A stretch of 64,000 bases of DNA from Eleusine coracana subsp. coracana (GCA_032690845.1 CM064430.1:46225882-46289881); one strand, 5' to 3'; positions 33,150-45,951 are shown, numbered from the stretch's first letter. Program-made: numbers and translations. Notes: generated by a model from the sequence alone, not told the origin.

Positions 33150-33839
33150 CTAGTAAAGTGTCCGTATATTGCTATGGACTTAAAAAATAAAATACTCTTT
33201 ATGACCCTATAAATTATTTACACAATATAATTATTAGATATATAATATTATTAACATTTTTTATATGAAAGATTAGATTTATATTATCGTTGATGCTTCT
33301 TAGTATATTATTTTATATGTTAAAAGGAACAATTTTTTCATCATTTTTATCATATTCTAGAAGTTTTATCTGAAAGAAAAAAATTAATTTACGCAGTCTA
33401 TAAAATAACACTGTATTACAACATGATTTTGAACTTGAAAACTTACTTCAATAGAAAAAGTTAAAACACAAAAGTTATAGATCTCGTCGAGACATTTTCA
33501 AAACATATGTGGATCATATTATTTGGACTTCAGAGCTAGAAGATATGGGTTCCGCACAGAGACCTGTGCAGAAAAGTTCGAATCAGAACAAATATTTTTG
33601 CATCGCATATTTAGAAACCAAAATGGCGGATCTGAACTTCTATTGAATATCAAAGTTGTAGAACTTTTTGAAAACTATGATATAGAGTCTGATTTTGGTT
33701 AATTTGAGCTCCGGACAAAGAAGTTATGATTTTTGAAATTTGGTACTTGATATGGAAGGTACGAAACCGATTTGAATTCAATCTCTAACTTTATGGACAC
33801 GAAGTGGACGACCGCACCTTAATTAATAAATTATAAAGA
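33150..33839 (-). mobile_element. 690-bp non-autonomous Helitron inside the Copia 5' LTR
   Basis: On the minus strand the element starts TCTTTATAATTTATTAATTA and ends ...CACTTTACTAG. Fourteen bases before the terminal CTAG ends a hairpin GTCCATA...TACGGAC (7-bp stem with one wobble). It sits precisely between A33149 and T33840. The intact 3' LTR shows the empty site TATAAATATAAACC, so boundaries are proven by comparison. No coding capacity. Confidence 0.93.
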
Positions 33840-33941
33840 TAAACCACAGGCCTCTGTTGAGAGCATCGCATTCTCCAATTCCACATGGTAACAGAGCCAA
33901 CCTCCTCTATATCCATCTAGTGATCCAATCTATTTTTTTCC

Positions 33942-34850
33942 ATGGCCTCATCTTCGGCTTCTAGCAATCTGCTGACGAACATCATCTCCAAGAAGTTGAC
34001 TCGTGAGAATCATGTTCTATGGTGTGCTCAGGTCCTTGCTGTCGTCCGTGCAACGGCTAATCTTTACTCGCACCTTGATGGCTCGGTGGCGTGCCCTTCC
34101 AAGACCGTCAAGAACGGCACCAAGGAGGAAGACAACCCGAATTACCTTCTCTAGGTAACTCAGGACCAGCAGCTCCTTGCTTTCCTGCTCAATTCCCTTA
34201 GTCGTGAGGTAGTGGGGTAGGTTGCGCGTCTCACCACGTCGCATGATGTTTGGGCGACGATCGAGCAGAGATTTGCCTCGCAGTCTCGCTCTCGGGTGAT
34301 CCATCTGCGCAACAAGTTGGCGACTACGCGGAAGGACGAGATGTCTGCCGCCGCCTACTTCACCAAGATGACCGGCTACACTGACGAGATGGCAGCGGCC
34401 GGCAAGCCCATCGACGATGATGATCTCATCTGCTTCATCCTTGTCGGCCTTGACTCCAACTACAACCCTATGGTGGAGAGCGTCATGGCCGCACTGATGC
34501 AGTCTCCCTCAGCGACTTCTACTCCCAGTTTCTCGACGCTGAGACTCGTATCGAGACTCAGAATACTCGTCACCACACCACCGTCAACATGGCTGCTCGT
34601 GGGCGTGGCTGTGGTCGTGCTCCCTGGGGTCGCGGCAATGGAGGCCGCCAATCTGGTGGACGCAGCCGCGGATCCTCTCGCGGTGACAACTTCTCTACTG
34701 ATTGGCCCTTGCCAGATATGCTACAAGTATGGCCACAAGGTGGCCCGGTGCTGGAAATGCTTCGACAAGAACTTTGAGGCCGAAGAGAAGACTCCTTCAT
34801 CTGTTGTGACGTCCTATGATGTTGACACTGCCTGCTACTGACCACATCAC
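33942..34850 (+). pseudogene. Copia gag region with zinc knuckle, interrupted
   Basis: The Gag frame opens at 33942 (MASSSASSNLLTNIISKKLT, retaining the usual ENHVLWCAQVL signature). It is cut by an in-frame TAG ending at 34154 and a further TAG near 34218, then continues in the same frame to about 34500, where the frame changes. A CCHC zinc knuckle (CQICYKYGHKVARC) lies near 34713-34755. The protease region follows, with another frame change at its active-site motif near 34830. It encodes the structural polyprotein of the retrotransposon and is not expressible as one protein. Confidence 0.85.
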
Positions 34851-34999
34851 TGGGGATCTCGACAAACTCACCATGAAAGAGAAGTATACTGGTGGTGATC
34901 AGGTTCACGCTGCTAATGGGCAAGGTATGGCTATAGCTCATGTTGGTAGTTCTTCTATTTCCACTCCTATCCGTCCTGTTTATCTTAAAAACATTCTTC

Positions 35000-36620
35000 A
35001 TGTTCTGTCTGCATCTAAAAGTCTCCTATCTGTTCATCGCTTTACTACTGATAATGTTGTTTACATTGAATATCATCCTCGCTTTTTCTTGGTAAAGGAC
35101 CAGTGCACAAGGACAACTCTTCTTCACGAGGCATGTAGGGGTGGTCTCTACCCTTCCTTGTATGGAGTAGTCAGCATCCAAGTGTGCGTTTGCTGCTGTC
35201 AAGACCACTTCCACATGGTGGCATTATCGCTTAGGACATCCTTCATCTACCATTGTAAAGCGTGTCCTTAGTCGTCATAAACTTACTTTTAGTTCTGAGA
35301 CCAATAATGGAGAGGTGTGTGATGCGTGCCAATGTGCTAAAAGCCATCAACTACCTTTTCCTAAATCTGTTAGTGTGTCTCATGCTCCTTTAGAGCTTGT
35401 GTTTTCGGATGTGTGGGGTCCTGCTACTACTTCGGTTAGTTGGTTCAATTATTACGTGAGCTTTATTGATGATTATAGCAAATTTACTTGGATCTACCTT
35501 ATTAAATATAAATCCAAAGTTTTTCAAAAATTTCATGAGTTTCAATGCGTTTGTTTTCCAAGAAAATCGTTGCACTCCAAACTGATTGGGGTGGTGAATA
35601 CCACAAACTTAGCACCTGTTTCTCTAAAATTGGCATTTCTCATCTTGTTTCCTGCCCTCACACTCACCAGCAAAATGGATCCGCTGAACGTAAGCATCAC
35701 CACATTGTTGAAGTTGGCCTTGCTCTCTTATCATATGCTTCCATGCCTTTAAAATTTTGGAATGAAGCTTTCACCTCTGCTGTGTTTCTCATTAACCGCA
35801 CTTCGTCAAGGGTACTTAATTTTCTCTCTCCCATTGAGAAACTTTTTGATCATGCACCTGATTATTCCTTCCTCCGCATCTTTGGTTGCGTATGTTGGCC
35901 TAATCTACGACCCTACAATACTCACAAACTCTCCTTTAGATCAAAACAATGTGTTTTAGTTGGGTATAGTAGTCATCACAAAGGCTATAAGTGCCTTGAC
36001 ATTTCCACGGGTCGCATTTATATTTCTAGAGATGTTATCTTTGATGAAACTGTTTTTCCATTCTCTAAGCTTCATTCCAATGCAGGGTCCCAAATTTGCT
36101 CCGAAACACTCCTCCTTCCTCCAACTTTGTCCTCTGATGGGATAGGCAGTGCTAAAGTTGATGCTACTAACTTGTCTATGCCTACTGATACCTTTGTTGA
36201 GACTTCTGGTCCTGTAGGTACTCAATTTTCAGGTGTTGATACATATTTTCTGCCCCAGCATATTGCTGCCGCACGGGATCATCCAGCTCCAGAAAAAATG
36301 ACCTCCAAAGCCAGGGGGCGCATCACCCTTGGATCAGGCACCCACATCATCTCCGGACCTCACACCTGGCTCTCTGCCCCGACAGCCTCTGGACGCGCCT
36401 GCCTCCGATCAGGTGCCAACCATGGGTCCCATGCAATCTGCCTCGACTTCCCTTCCTGTTGTTGTGTCTTCGCTAGGCACAGGTTCCTCTATGGATCACC
36501 CGGATCAACCTGTGCAACCCACTGCAATCTCATCTTCAAATGCGCCTGTGTCGCAATCTCTTACACAAATTGATTCACAGCCACGCACTCGCCTACAGAA
36601 TAATATTAGGCATCCGAAGA
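35000..36620 (+). pseudogene. Copia integrase region, frame-broken
   Basis: The pre-integrase zinc region (CDACQCAKSHQLPF at about 35321-35362) and the integrase core with DVWGP, FIDDYSKFTW and, after a frame change near 35545, DWGGEY and HTHQQNGSAERKHH (catalytic D, D, E environment) are recognisable. The downstream linker to about 36570 is proline/serine-rich and continues in a different frame from the reverse transcriptase part. Confidence 0.85.
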
Positions 36621-38198
36621 AGCTATTTCCTGGTATGATTTGCTATGTGCATCTGGCTGCTACAGGGGAGCCCTTGAGTGTTCAAGAAGCAATGTCTGAT
36701 TCCCGGTGGAAATCGGCCATGGACGCTGAGTTTATGGCCTTAGAACGCAATGCTACGTGGCATTTGGTTCCTGCTCATGAAGCTCAAAATGTTATTGATT
36801 GTAAGTGGATGTATCGGATAAAGAAGAAGGCTGATGGCTCCGTTGATCGTTACAAAGCTCGCCTTGTTGCCAAAGGTTTCAAACAACAATATGGTGTGGA
36901 CTATGAGGACACATTTAGTCCGGTTATTAAACCGGCCACCATCAGACTTGTTCTATCCATTGCAGTTTCCCGAGGATGGTGTCTTCGTCAGCTAGATGTT
37001 CAGAACGTGTTTCTTCATGGTGTTCTGGAGGAGGAAGTCTACATGAAGCAGCCACCTGGGTACATCAGCTCTTCTCATCCAACTCATGTATGTCGCCTTG
37101 ATAAAGCTTTGTATGGCCTTAAGCAAGCTCCCCGTGCATGGTACTTTCGCCTGAGTCTTAAGCTTCAACAACTTGGTTTTATTTCGTCCAGAGCTGATAC
37201 ATCACTCTTTATATACCATGATACCAAGATCACTATATTTATTCTTATTTATGTGGATGATATCATTGTTGCTAGCTCATCTGCCCTTCTTCATAATTTA
37301 AAAAGTGATTTTGCTCTCACGGATCTTGGTCAGCTTCATTTTTTCCTTGGCATTGAGGTTACTAGTCATGATAATGGTCTGCTGCTCATGCAAGATAAGT
37401 ATACTCGAGAAGTTCTTGCTCGTGTGGAAATGACTAATTGTAAACCAGCTACTACGCCACTATCTGTGTCTGAGAAGTTATCCTTGTATGATGGGACACC
37501 AATGATGGGACACCTCTCTCGGCTGAGGATAGCACAAGCTATCGAAGTGTTGTTGGTGCTCTTCAGTATCTTACGTTGACAAGGCCAGACATCTCCTTTG
37601 TTGTTAATCGTGTTTGTCAATATTTGCATGCTCCCACTGATGTGCACTGGACAGCAGTCAAAAGGATCCTTTGCTACTTGCAACACACTATGGGTACTGG
37701 TCTTCATCTTCGTCGTAGCTCATCGGTTTTACTCAGTGCCTTCTCTGATACAGATTGGGCCAGTAATCCTGATGATCATCGATCGACTGGGGGTTTTGCT
37801 GTTTTTCTTGGACCCAATCTTATTTCCTGGAATTCTCGTGAGCAGGCTATGGTTTCTCGATCTAGCACTAAAGCGGAGTACAAAGCGGTGGCTAATGCTA
37901 CATCGGAGATTATATGGTTGCAAAGTTTACTTCGGGAACTTCATATACCACAGCCACGGGTTCCTATCTTTGGACTGACAATTTGGGTGCCGTATATTTG
38001 TCTGCAAATCCTGTTTTCCATGGACGTACCAAGCATGTTAAAGTGGATGTTCATTTTATTCGAGAGCGTGTCACTCGTCGGCAACTTGACATTCGGTTTA
38101 TATCTTCTACGGATCAGCTTGCCGATGGATTCATGAAGTCCATCAATACTCGACGGTTGACTGATTTTAGGCGCAATCTCAACTTGGTTAAGTTGTGA
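36620..38198 (+). pseudogene. Copia reverse transcriptase and RNase H, frame-broken
   Basis: Reverse transcriptase motifs are present in order: WKSAMDAEF near 36709, YKARLVAKGF near 36851, the palm LDVQNVFLHG near 36991, LYGLKQAPRAW near 37107, and the active-site YVDD at about 37249-37260. A frame break near 37500-37576 separates this from RNase H (TRPDISFVVNRVCQ, SDTDWA, STKAEY), which itself changes frame near 37950 before the C-terminal KHVKVDVHFIRE. This is degraded, not an active polyprotein. Confidence 0.87.
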
Positions 38199-38209
38199 TT
38201 GAGGGGGTG

Positions 38210-38375
38210 TGTTGAGATATATATGTCAAGTTATGATTTACCGTGTCCTTAGAGATAGAATCCAATCCTTTGTTTCTATTCTAATCTCTTGTACATCTTG
38301 TAACCCAAGGCATTGCCTGTATATAAATATAAACCACGGGCCTCTGTTGAGAGCATCGCATTCTCCAATTCCACA
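38210..38375 (+). repeat. Copia 3' LTR
   Basis: 166 bp, TGTTGAGATATATATGTCAA to CAATTCCACA. Intact copy used to define the 5' LTR and its Helitron empty site. Confidence 0.95.
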
Positions 38376-38380
38376 CCTCA

Positions 38381-39099
38381 ATCCTGCTACTCAGTATTAA
38401 GCACGAGCAATATCATGCACAAATAGTATATGGAGCCAAGTTTTCTGGGAAAATGTAACCGGAGGAACAAGAGTTTATGTTATGGAATATGCCGGTATAA
38501 CCATCCTAGTTGCCTGGTTTATGAGCAGAATGAGGAGTCCTCATAAACCATGCCACCGGTGTCCGGTGCTGACGACTCCCTCATTCTCCTCCCCAAGACC
38601 CCAACTGTCGCCAAGTTACAAATTGTGCAATTCCTGATGTTGACAGCACATCTGCGTGTCATGCATGCTTATAAAAATTGAACATATACATGAGGATATG
38701 TATATGTGCCGCGTGATAACTGCCACACAACATGCAGGCAATTTGATTATTAAGTCCGTGCAGTCAACTATAACAGAGTTGGAAAAAATATTTTATATCT
38801 ATAGCAGACATTGGAACTTATTAATACATCATGCAAACCAGATGATCACTTTTAATAAAATCCTTGTGTATAACGCCAGAGCAGCTCTGATCCACCACGC
38901 TGCTTCACTATCTCTATATATAGCTGCCCTCGATGCCACTACAAGCCCACACCGTCCACTCAAAAACACCACGCATCGAGCGAGTTGAGCTAGCATATCG
39001 ACTGCAAAATCCCACATCAGTTACCAGCTATAGTAATTAGCTAAGCGGGAGTGGCCACCTGGCTATAGACCACTACTAGTTGGTTATTTGATTGGTGCC
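38381..39099. other. Region upstream of the small secreted peptide gene
   Basis: 38389-38512 is the continuation of the duplicated block described at 32825 and shares GAGCAATATCATGCA with about 39711. The remainder is presumed promoter, with a TATA box near 38914. No other gene was seen. Confidence 0.5.
38914..38923 (+). promoter_or_regulatory. TATA box of the secreted peptide gene
   Basis: CTATATATAG lies 177 nt upstream of the ATG at 39100. A start site about 30 nt downstream would give a 5'UTR of about 150 nt. The sequence is a textbook plant TATA box, and the ATG context (GTGCCATGGCC) is strong. Confidence 0.6.
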
Positions 39100-39291
39100 A
39101 TGGCCAAGAACACCGCCGTCTTGCTCCTTGTTCTGGCGTGCCTTGTCATGCAGTTGAGTTGCGCCACCAGTCTCCTCGGTAACCTCTTAGGCGGCAGTGA
39201 AGGTGAGTGCAGCCTTCTCACCCTATGCCTAAACGTAACTATACCCACCGGTGGAGGTGCCACTGGTGGTAGTAGCGGTCCAAGAAACTGA
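39100..39291 (+). CDS. Small secreted peptide (63 aa), unknown function
   Basis: The product starts MAKNTAVLLLVLACLVMQLS, a clear signal peptide with likely cleavage after the CA at about residues 21-22. The mature peptide is about 41 aa, with two cysteines (GECSLLTLCLN) and a Gly/Thr/Ser-rich tail ending GGSSGPRN. The ATG is in a strong context, and a TATA box lies at a fitting distance. I recognise no family; it could be a grass-specific secreted signalling or defence-type peptide, or the start of a longer spliced protein. A repeated module flanks it on both sides (about 38400 and 39705). Confidence 0.6.
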   Translation: MAKNTAVLLLVLACLVMQLSCATSLLGNLLGGSEGECSLLTLCLNVTIPTGGGATGGSSGPRN

Positions 39292-40261
39292 CAAGGGAGA
39301 ACAAGAGATTCCCTGGCGCAAATAAACACATGCATGTGCGTGTTATATTTGTTTAAAAAATTTGCAAATGTGTTGGCACTAGCCACCAGGTAATTCCAAG
39401 TATCATTATCTGAAGCCTCTACAAAGTACGGGTCCTCTGTTCGGATTTTTCACCACGATGTGCCCAGTGCAGGTTTGGGGGTATAAAATGTAAAAAAAAA
39501 ACTTTATGTACGTACTGTGATCGACAATAATAAAATTTTATGAGTGTGCTGATGTTAATTCGTTCCCCTTTTGCGAGTGCGACATACCTGCGCTTGAAGT
39601 ATTTGTCTTCACTGCATGCTTAGCTTGTGGCTGCCGATATGATTAAACAATATCTCAACTATGCATATAGCTATCATACGAACTGTTTATATACCCCTTC
39701 ACAGGAGCAATATCATGCAATATGATAGAGTCAAGTGTTCTCGATAAATACAACGAAGAAGGAAGAGTTCTACTTTAAGTTATGCCAGTATTACCAAACT
39801 CAATAGGGACAATTACAAAATAAAAACATCTCTTTTATACTCTAATGTCCAAAACAAACATTTTTTTTAGACTCTATAAGAATAAACCTGCTTTTAAAAA
39901 TCTGAACAAACCGTTTGCCCCTATTATTAGTTTCATCAATTGAAGATTGATTTTTAAAATTAAAAAAGAAAAAAAAAGAAATGAACAGGATTGTTGTTTA
40001 TGCAAATTCAATGGAGACCAAAGAATCATATACCAAATTGTTATTGAAATGGTTAGAATATGATAGTACTCTCCAAATCATGTTATATGATGGCCTATCA
40101 AGATTGTACCAGAGCATGTATTGCACGCAAATACACTACTACATACAACATCTTTGGTGGTGGTAGAAAAGAGCATTCAATAGAGGTTTTCTCCCTCACT
40201 AAACTGTGTCACTGGAACGGGGAGGATGCCAGCTCACTCCACCGTAACTAGGACATAAATA
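39292..40261. other. Spacer between peptide gene and LINE 3' end
   Basis: No gene recognised. A module at about 39698-39800 resembles 38400-38512 (shared AGCAATATCATGCA and ATGCC.GTAT.ACC). AT-rich otherwise. Confidence 0.45.
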
Positions 40262-43200
40262 AATTTATTTTTTGAAAGATCTGGTATTGGCCGGCATTAT
40301 ATTAATAAGAAGGAGAGCAGTCTTACATAATAAGCCAGTGGCATAATTGGCGGCGTAATCGGCATGCCTAAGCAGCCGTACCGCCCAACAACAGGTTTAA
40401 AACATTTTCGGGTTACAGGTTGCTTGGTAAGAAATGACATAATCAAAAAACATCAAACCACTCCATCCTCTCTCCTAGCGGTTTCATCTCTGATCTTATT
40501 TAGTATCTACAGGAGCAGGCGGTATTGGCTTTCAATTTTGTTGTTTCTCTCCTTCCAGATTGTCAAATCAGACTCGCTGCCGTTCTCGCTCCTTTTTGGT
40601 TTTGTGGGTGCTGCGCTAAGTTTAGGAACCATTGTTCAAGGTTTGCAGAGCTGGTCCATATAGATGGTTGGAAAGATGGTACCGGGATCCAGTCGCTTGC
40701 CGCCGACCATATTGCACATGAGACCGGACACTCCATGAACAACTACTCAGGTGTCTCTAGGCTCCGCTCGGACATTTGGCAGAAATAACAGTTTGGCCAG
40801 CCCCGTATTTGTAGTTTTATCGCCGTCCATATACGTTTTTGTAGTAGCAACCGCATGAAGAATTTGCACTGCGGTGTCGCCCAAGGCTTCCATATCTGTT
40901 GTGCAACTGGTGATCTTTCAGATCCTTCAAATTATAGCCGGTAAGCTGAGTGCACGGTGTACTCGCCATGTTGTGTTAGTGTCCAGGTTATGTCATCCTA
41001 TTCGGTGGCGGTGGCCACAAAATTTGCATCCAGCAACAAACTCCAAAGGGCGACATACTGCCGGATCAATGTGGGCGTGGTGTTCATTGCGATGTCATGG
41101 ATCCAATTGTCGTTGCACATAGCATCAGCCACTGATCTGTTCTTGCGTTTGTTGTGGTTGTATAGAGCCGGGAACAGGACAGCTAGGGCGTAACCATGTA
41201 TCTATGAGGATGTCTAGAAACTTGCCTTTTTTCCATTGCTGACTTGCACCCTTGTTGCTACTGCGAATAATGCTATGTCAGTGTCATCTACCGGTATCTC
41301 CATACCTTCCCAATGTCTTTTTCTCTGTTGGCAAGAGTATCACAGCCATCTTAAGCCCAGGGCTCTAGCGTATCATTCCAAATTTATGATTCCAAGTCCC
41401 GAGTTCTTGATCTCCTTCCCAAAGGAATTTTTTCTAGATTTGTCAAATTCTTTGTTGAAGGTTTTAGGAGTCTTCATTGTTGTGAATAAGTATGTGGGGA
41501 TGGAGCTTAGGACCGTGCGCAAAAGCACCCTCCGGCCAGCTTGGTTTAGCAACCTTCCTTTCCACCCTGCTAGTTTTGATCTACTTTTGTCCAAGATTGG
41601 TTGAAGGTGCACCAGTCGCAACCTGCCAAGGGTGAGAGGCATTCCTAGGTAGTTTATCGGAGAGGAGATGTGTTGGCCAGTAAATGCTACTAGGACATCA
41701 TCCGGATCATAGTCAGCGCATTTGATTGGTGCCACCATGCTCTTGTCTATGTTGATTTTGAGGCATGTGGCCTTGCCGAAGAAATCCATGAGTTGAACAA
41801 TAAGGTTGATATCCTCTCCTTTCGGGTTTGAAAGATAATGGCATTGTCCACATATAGAGAGAGGCAAAGACAAGCATGACAGCCACACAGTTGAGAGAGT
41901 GCACCCGCCTCCGTCACCATCTCAAAGATTTTTTGCAAGGTGTCGATGGCAAGTATGAATAGGTAGGGTGATAAAGGGTCACCTTGACGTAGACCACGAC
42001 TATGCTTGATTTGGGCCCCGATGTTCCGTTTAGCAAGATTGAGGAAGAAGAAGAGGTTAGCATAAGTGCAATCCAGTCTCGCCATCGGGGTGGGAAGCCC
42101 TAGTGTTGCAGAAGCTCTAGCATGTATTCCCATGAGACTGAGTCAAAAGCTTTGGAGATGTCCATTTTGAATAGAAGGGTTGGTGTCTTCATCCGATGAT
42201 ATGACCTTGCTAAATTTTTGACATAGAGGAAGTTGTCTTGTATGCAATGCTTTTTAATGAAGGCGCTCTATGAGGTGGATATCAGGTTGTCGATGTGCTT
42301 TGCAAGCCGCATAGCCAAGATCTTGGACAACAACTTTGCAAAGGAGTGAATGAGGCTGATTGGATGGAAGTCACTACAATTTAATGAAATGTCTTTTTTG
42401 GAATCAAGGTGATGGCCGCACTGTTTAGTTGATGTAGAGGTGCCGCGTGCATGCAACAGATCACTTGAAACGCTCGACAGACATCATCCTTGATAATGTC
42501 CCAGTAGCACTTATAGAAAACTCCTATGAAACCATCTGGCCTCGGTGCCTTCCTTACAGGCATTTCCTTGATTTCATTCCAAATTTTAGTCTTTGTGAAT
42601 GGGAGGTCCAGTGTTGGGTCATCAAGGTTTAGTGCATCCCAATCAAAGGTGCATTCTCTTGGAAGAATCGTGCCCAATAGTTTTTTTTGTAGTAATCATG
42701 TATATCCTTTTCTTTGTCTTTGTGCAGCCAGAGGTAGTCACCATTTTCTTTCTTGAGGTGGGTAACCAAATTTCTTTTCCGCCTGCCATTTGCTTTGAGG
42801 TGGAAGAACCGGGTGCATGCATTGCCTTCTTTTAGCCAAGTTACATGGGAGCTTTTCTATCGGCATGCTCGGTCCACCGCCACTAGCCCAAGCACTTTGA
42901 GCTTTAGGCCTTGTCGGAGTGCACTCTGAGCTTTAGGCCTTGTCGGAGCTTTAGGATGATGTTTTGTGCTATTTCCATTTGAAGCCGTGCACCGCCGAAT
43001 AGCTCTTTGATCCACTTATTCAAGGCTACAGCAGTGTTCTTGAGCTTTTGATTGAGAGATGCCAGTGTTGAGACTGTTGTGGTTGACCGAGCCCATGCTT
43101 CATTCACCACCTCTTGGAATCTAGGTACCTTTACCCATAATTGATCGAAACAGAAGGTTGCTTATCTTGGAAGACCGTCACTACAACCAAGAAAGAGTGG

Positions 43201-44934
43201 GCAGTGATAAGACATGGACAAGGACAAAGCTTGGAGGTGAATGTTGTTGAGGATCAGGTCCTAGTCCTTATCGCAAAAGAAGCGGTCCAGTTTCACCAAT
43301 GTTGGATTTACTATTTCATTTGACAATGTATATTTCCTATTTTGCAGTATGATCTCAATCAGCTCGCTTGTATCCAGCGCTGCTCTGAACTATCCCATAA
43401 GTCTGCAGTTAAGATTGTTGTTGTTTTTATCCCTAGCCTCATAGATCAAGTTGAAATCACCCAAGCACAACCATGAAGTATCTAGAGGCATCAATTATCT
43501 CAATTCTTGAAGGAAGGCTAATTTTTCCCCATCGTCGCATGACCCATAGAAGTTTGTCATTCTGAACTGCTGGCTACTGCTAACAAGCCTAACCTCTGCA
43601 GTCAAGGAGTAAGGGTTTACTATTGGGGAGGTGATGTTGAAGAAGTCCTTGTCCCAAGCAATACGAATACCACCTCTCATCCCATTAGCCGGTGCATAGA
43701 TGTAGCTTGCCAGTCTAGCGTCTAAGAAACCAACAGACAGACGATCATCAATGTTGTCTAGCTTTGTTTCTTGGAGGCATACTATGTTCGGTTTGGATGA
43801 GAGCAACAAGGTTGTTACTGTTTCCCTTCTTGCCGCTTCATTCAAACCCCCTCACATTCTAGCAAAGTATAAATAAGCTGTGATCAATCATCTGAAGAAC
43901 TTTGGGCGACTGGGCAACACAATGCCGTGCTCATATATGTTTTCACAGAACAAACACAGAGCTTTATAATCCAGCTTAGGATACAACATGGCACCATACA
44001 ACAAGCCGGGCGCCTACAACATGCACACACCAGCCTCATGCTTAACTTGACTTGGAGCAGCTCCACCGTAATTCCCTAAGAAACTACATCCCCAAGAACT
44101 AGTACCATTTCCCCTCGCATAACTAAATTGACTAACATTGGGAAAACAAAAAGAAGCAACCCACATAGGGGGTTGTGATGTAGGGTTACACCTCCAGCAG
44201 GATGCCCCCAAAGGTCACCTCCTCAACGACTGAGTTTATTGCCACCATTGCCACACCAGAGGATACCTTTGCAAGTGCTACCATGGCTGATATGGCCTTC
44301 GGTGGGAGCTGCGCTCGATAGAGGTTGTTGTTTGCCTCTCTAGCCTCTTCTATGACCACAGAGCCATTGTCAACAAGGTTGATCTCTCAGATGATCCGCT
44401 CCTCCGTGTGCCATGCAGTGGGGACTGGAGACGGGTTTTCTGCGAGTCGGGAGCTTCGTCATGGTGTTTTTGAGGATCCAGGAGGAGGCATGGAGGACGG
44501 CCATCTCGGAGTCACCTTCTTATGGCGATGCAGAGCATTTGCGCGCACAGTCTTGTTCTCCCCCACAAGGGCCTCCTTTGCATTCATGCTCGGTGTCAGG
44601 GAAGGGAGAGCCGCTGGTGGGGTTGGCGCGAAGATGCTCTGTAGTAGCTGGTTGGCAATCTTTTGGACTTGATCCAGTTCTAGTGGCCCATTGGTGTTCT
44701 CTTGGCCAGCTAGGTCATTTGTTGAGGCATGTTGATTCCCTTCGGTCGGCCCAATAGCTGAGAGGTGGCTGCCCCGTGGGCCGGAAGTTGCTCCAAGTCC
44801 CGTAGTGTCCGTGTCATGCCCGGTGGCCGAGCCCATATTGGCTCGCTTTTCAAACCCTTTTGAATTTGCATGCGCAAACTCATGACACATGGGGTCAAGG
44901 GAGGTGCCGAAGAGGAAACTGCATGCGGTCTCCT
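40262..44934 (-). mobile_element. L1-type LINE, 3' part (end of ORF1, ORF2), decayed
   Basis: On the minus strand: the ORF1 C-terminal part at about 44890-44459; AP-endonuclease at 43845-43495 (SKPNIVCLQETKLD, GMRGGIRIAWD); reverse transcriptase at about 42680-41370 with KAPRPDGF, GLRQGDPLSPYLFILAID and the C-terminal AGWKGRLLNQAGRRVL; then a zinc-binding zf-RVT-like stretch near 40790-40690 (CYFCQ..ERSLETPE). The 3' UTR ends ...GCCGGCCAATACCAGATCTT with an A/T-rich tail near 40262. Many stops and frame changes. Its 5' part lies beyond the LTR element, at 52997-54430. Confidence 0.88.
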
Positions 44935-45951
44935 TGAAAGGACCTTGATGTCACCTAGAGGGAGGGGGGTGAATAGGCGAAACCTAAAATCAATAAAACT
45001 TTTCCACATAGATTAGTTAAACCCAATCTGACCTCCTTGTCAACCCGGTCATACCTCCTTACATAGGCAAAACTTTTCATGTAGAATAGTTCAACTCGGT
45101 CTAACCTCCTTGTCAACCCGGTTAGATCACCTTGCATAGGTAGAAATGGATCAGCTCTCCAAATTTGAATTCTAGCTCAAACCAAAACTTGAGGTGATGC
45201 TACAGAGGTTCTCCTTAGCACATACACAAAGTATCTGCACATAGAAGAGCACACCAAAGTAGATCGAGGCGAAAGTACAAGTATAAGCTAGAAAACAACT
45301 AGGAATGAAAACCGGCAAGGAGACACAAGGTTTGTTTCATCGAAGTTCAGGAGCACCAACCGTGATCCCTACGTCTCCATTGAGGAAGCTTGAGTTGCTC
45401 ACAAGGCCAACTCCAAGCCGAGTCTCTTTCAACCTCTTTCCCCAAATCCATTAACTCGATCTTTTCCATATTGGAGGCAAGATCACAACTCTCACAAACG
45501 TTCCCAAGGTTCACCACAAGCTTGGGAGCTCTAGGACGACGCCTAGCCATCTAGGAGGCTTCACCTCCAAGAGTAACAAATGATTCACATGTTGCTTGAC
45601 GTAGCCCAAAGTGCTGATGTTGTATTGATATTGATTGGTTTGATATGTCCATGAGTGTTAGATCACCATTATTGCATATGGTGATAATTTCAATAAACGA
45701 CGCGTTACATATCATCCAAGCTTCTTTTTCTTCATGCAATATATGGCATAGAATTTCATTAGTGATCATCGATGTAGCTTCACCATTATCACATTCTTTA
45801 TCATATGGCATACAAAATATACATGTAGAGTATCCATATATATCCATATCACAAGACATTTTCCTGTTACAACTCAACAAATCACATTAGCACTTTAACT
45901 GTGTTATCATCAAAACACCAAAACCCACTAGGGAGCCTAGATGCACTTTTA
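44935..45951 (-). repeat. Left (3') LTR of the non-autonomous element
   Basis: Its right 333 bp (45619-45951) match the right LTR at 52635-52996, starting GTTGTATTGATATT and ending GATGCACTTT(T/C)A. The rest (44935-45618) has no match in the right LTR, so one or both LTRs carry large deletions. First base of the element's LTR is A instead of G (TA... for TG...) on the minus strand. Confidence 0.75.

Larger units (their letters stand above)
33031..38375 (+). mobile_element. Ty1/Copia LTR retrotransposon, full-length but coding-dead
   Basis: 5' LTR 33031-33885 (165 bp once a nested Helitron is removed) and 3' LTR 38210-38375 (166 bp), both TG...CA. A perfect 5-bp TSD CCTCA lies at 33026-33030 and 38376-38380. 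The primer-binding site TGGTAACAGAGCC (33886-33898) is an initiator-Met tRNA type; the polypurine tract (GAGGGGG) directly precedes the 3' LTR. Domain order Gag, protease, integrase, reverse transcriptase, RNase H defines Copia. LTRs differ by two substitutions and one single-base indel, so insertion was recent, yet the coding region has several stops and frame breaks. Confidence 0.95.
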
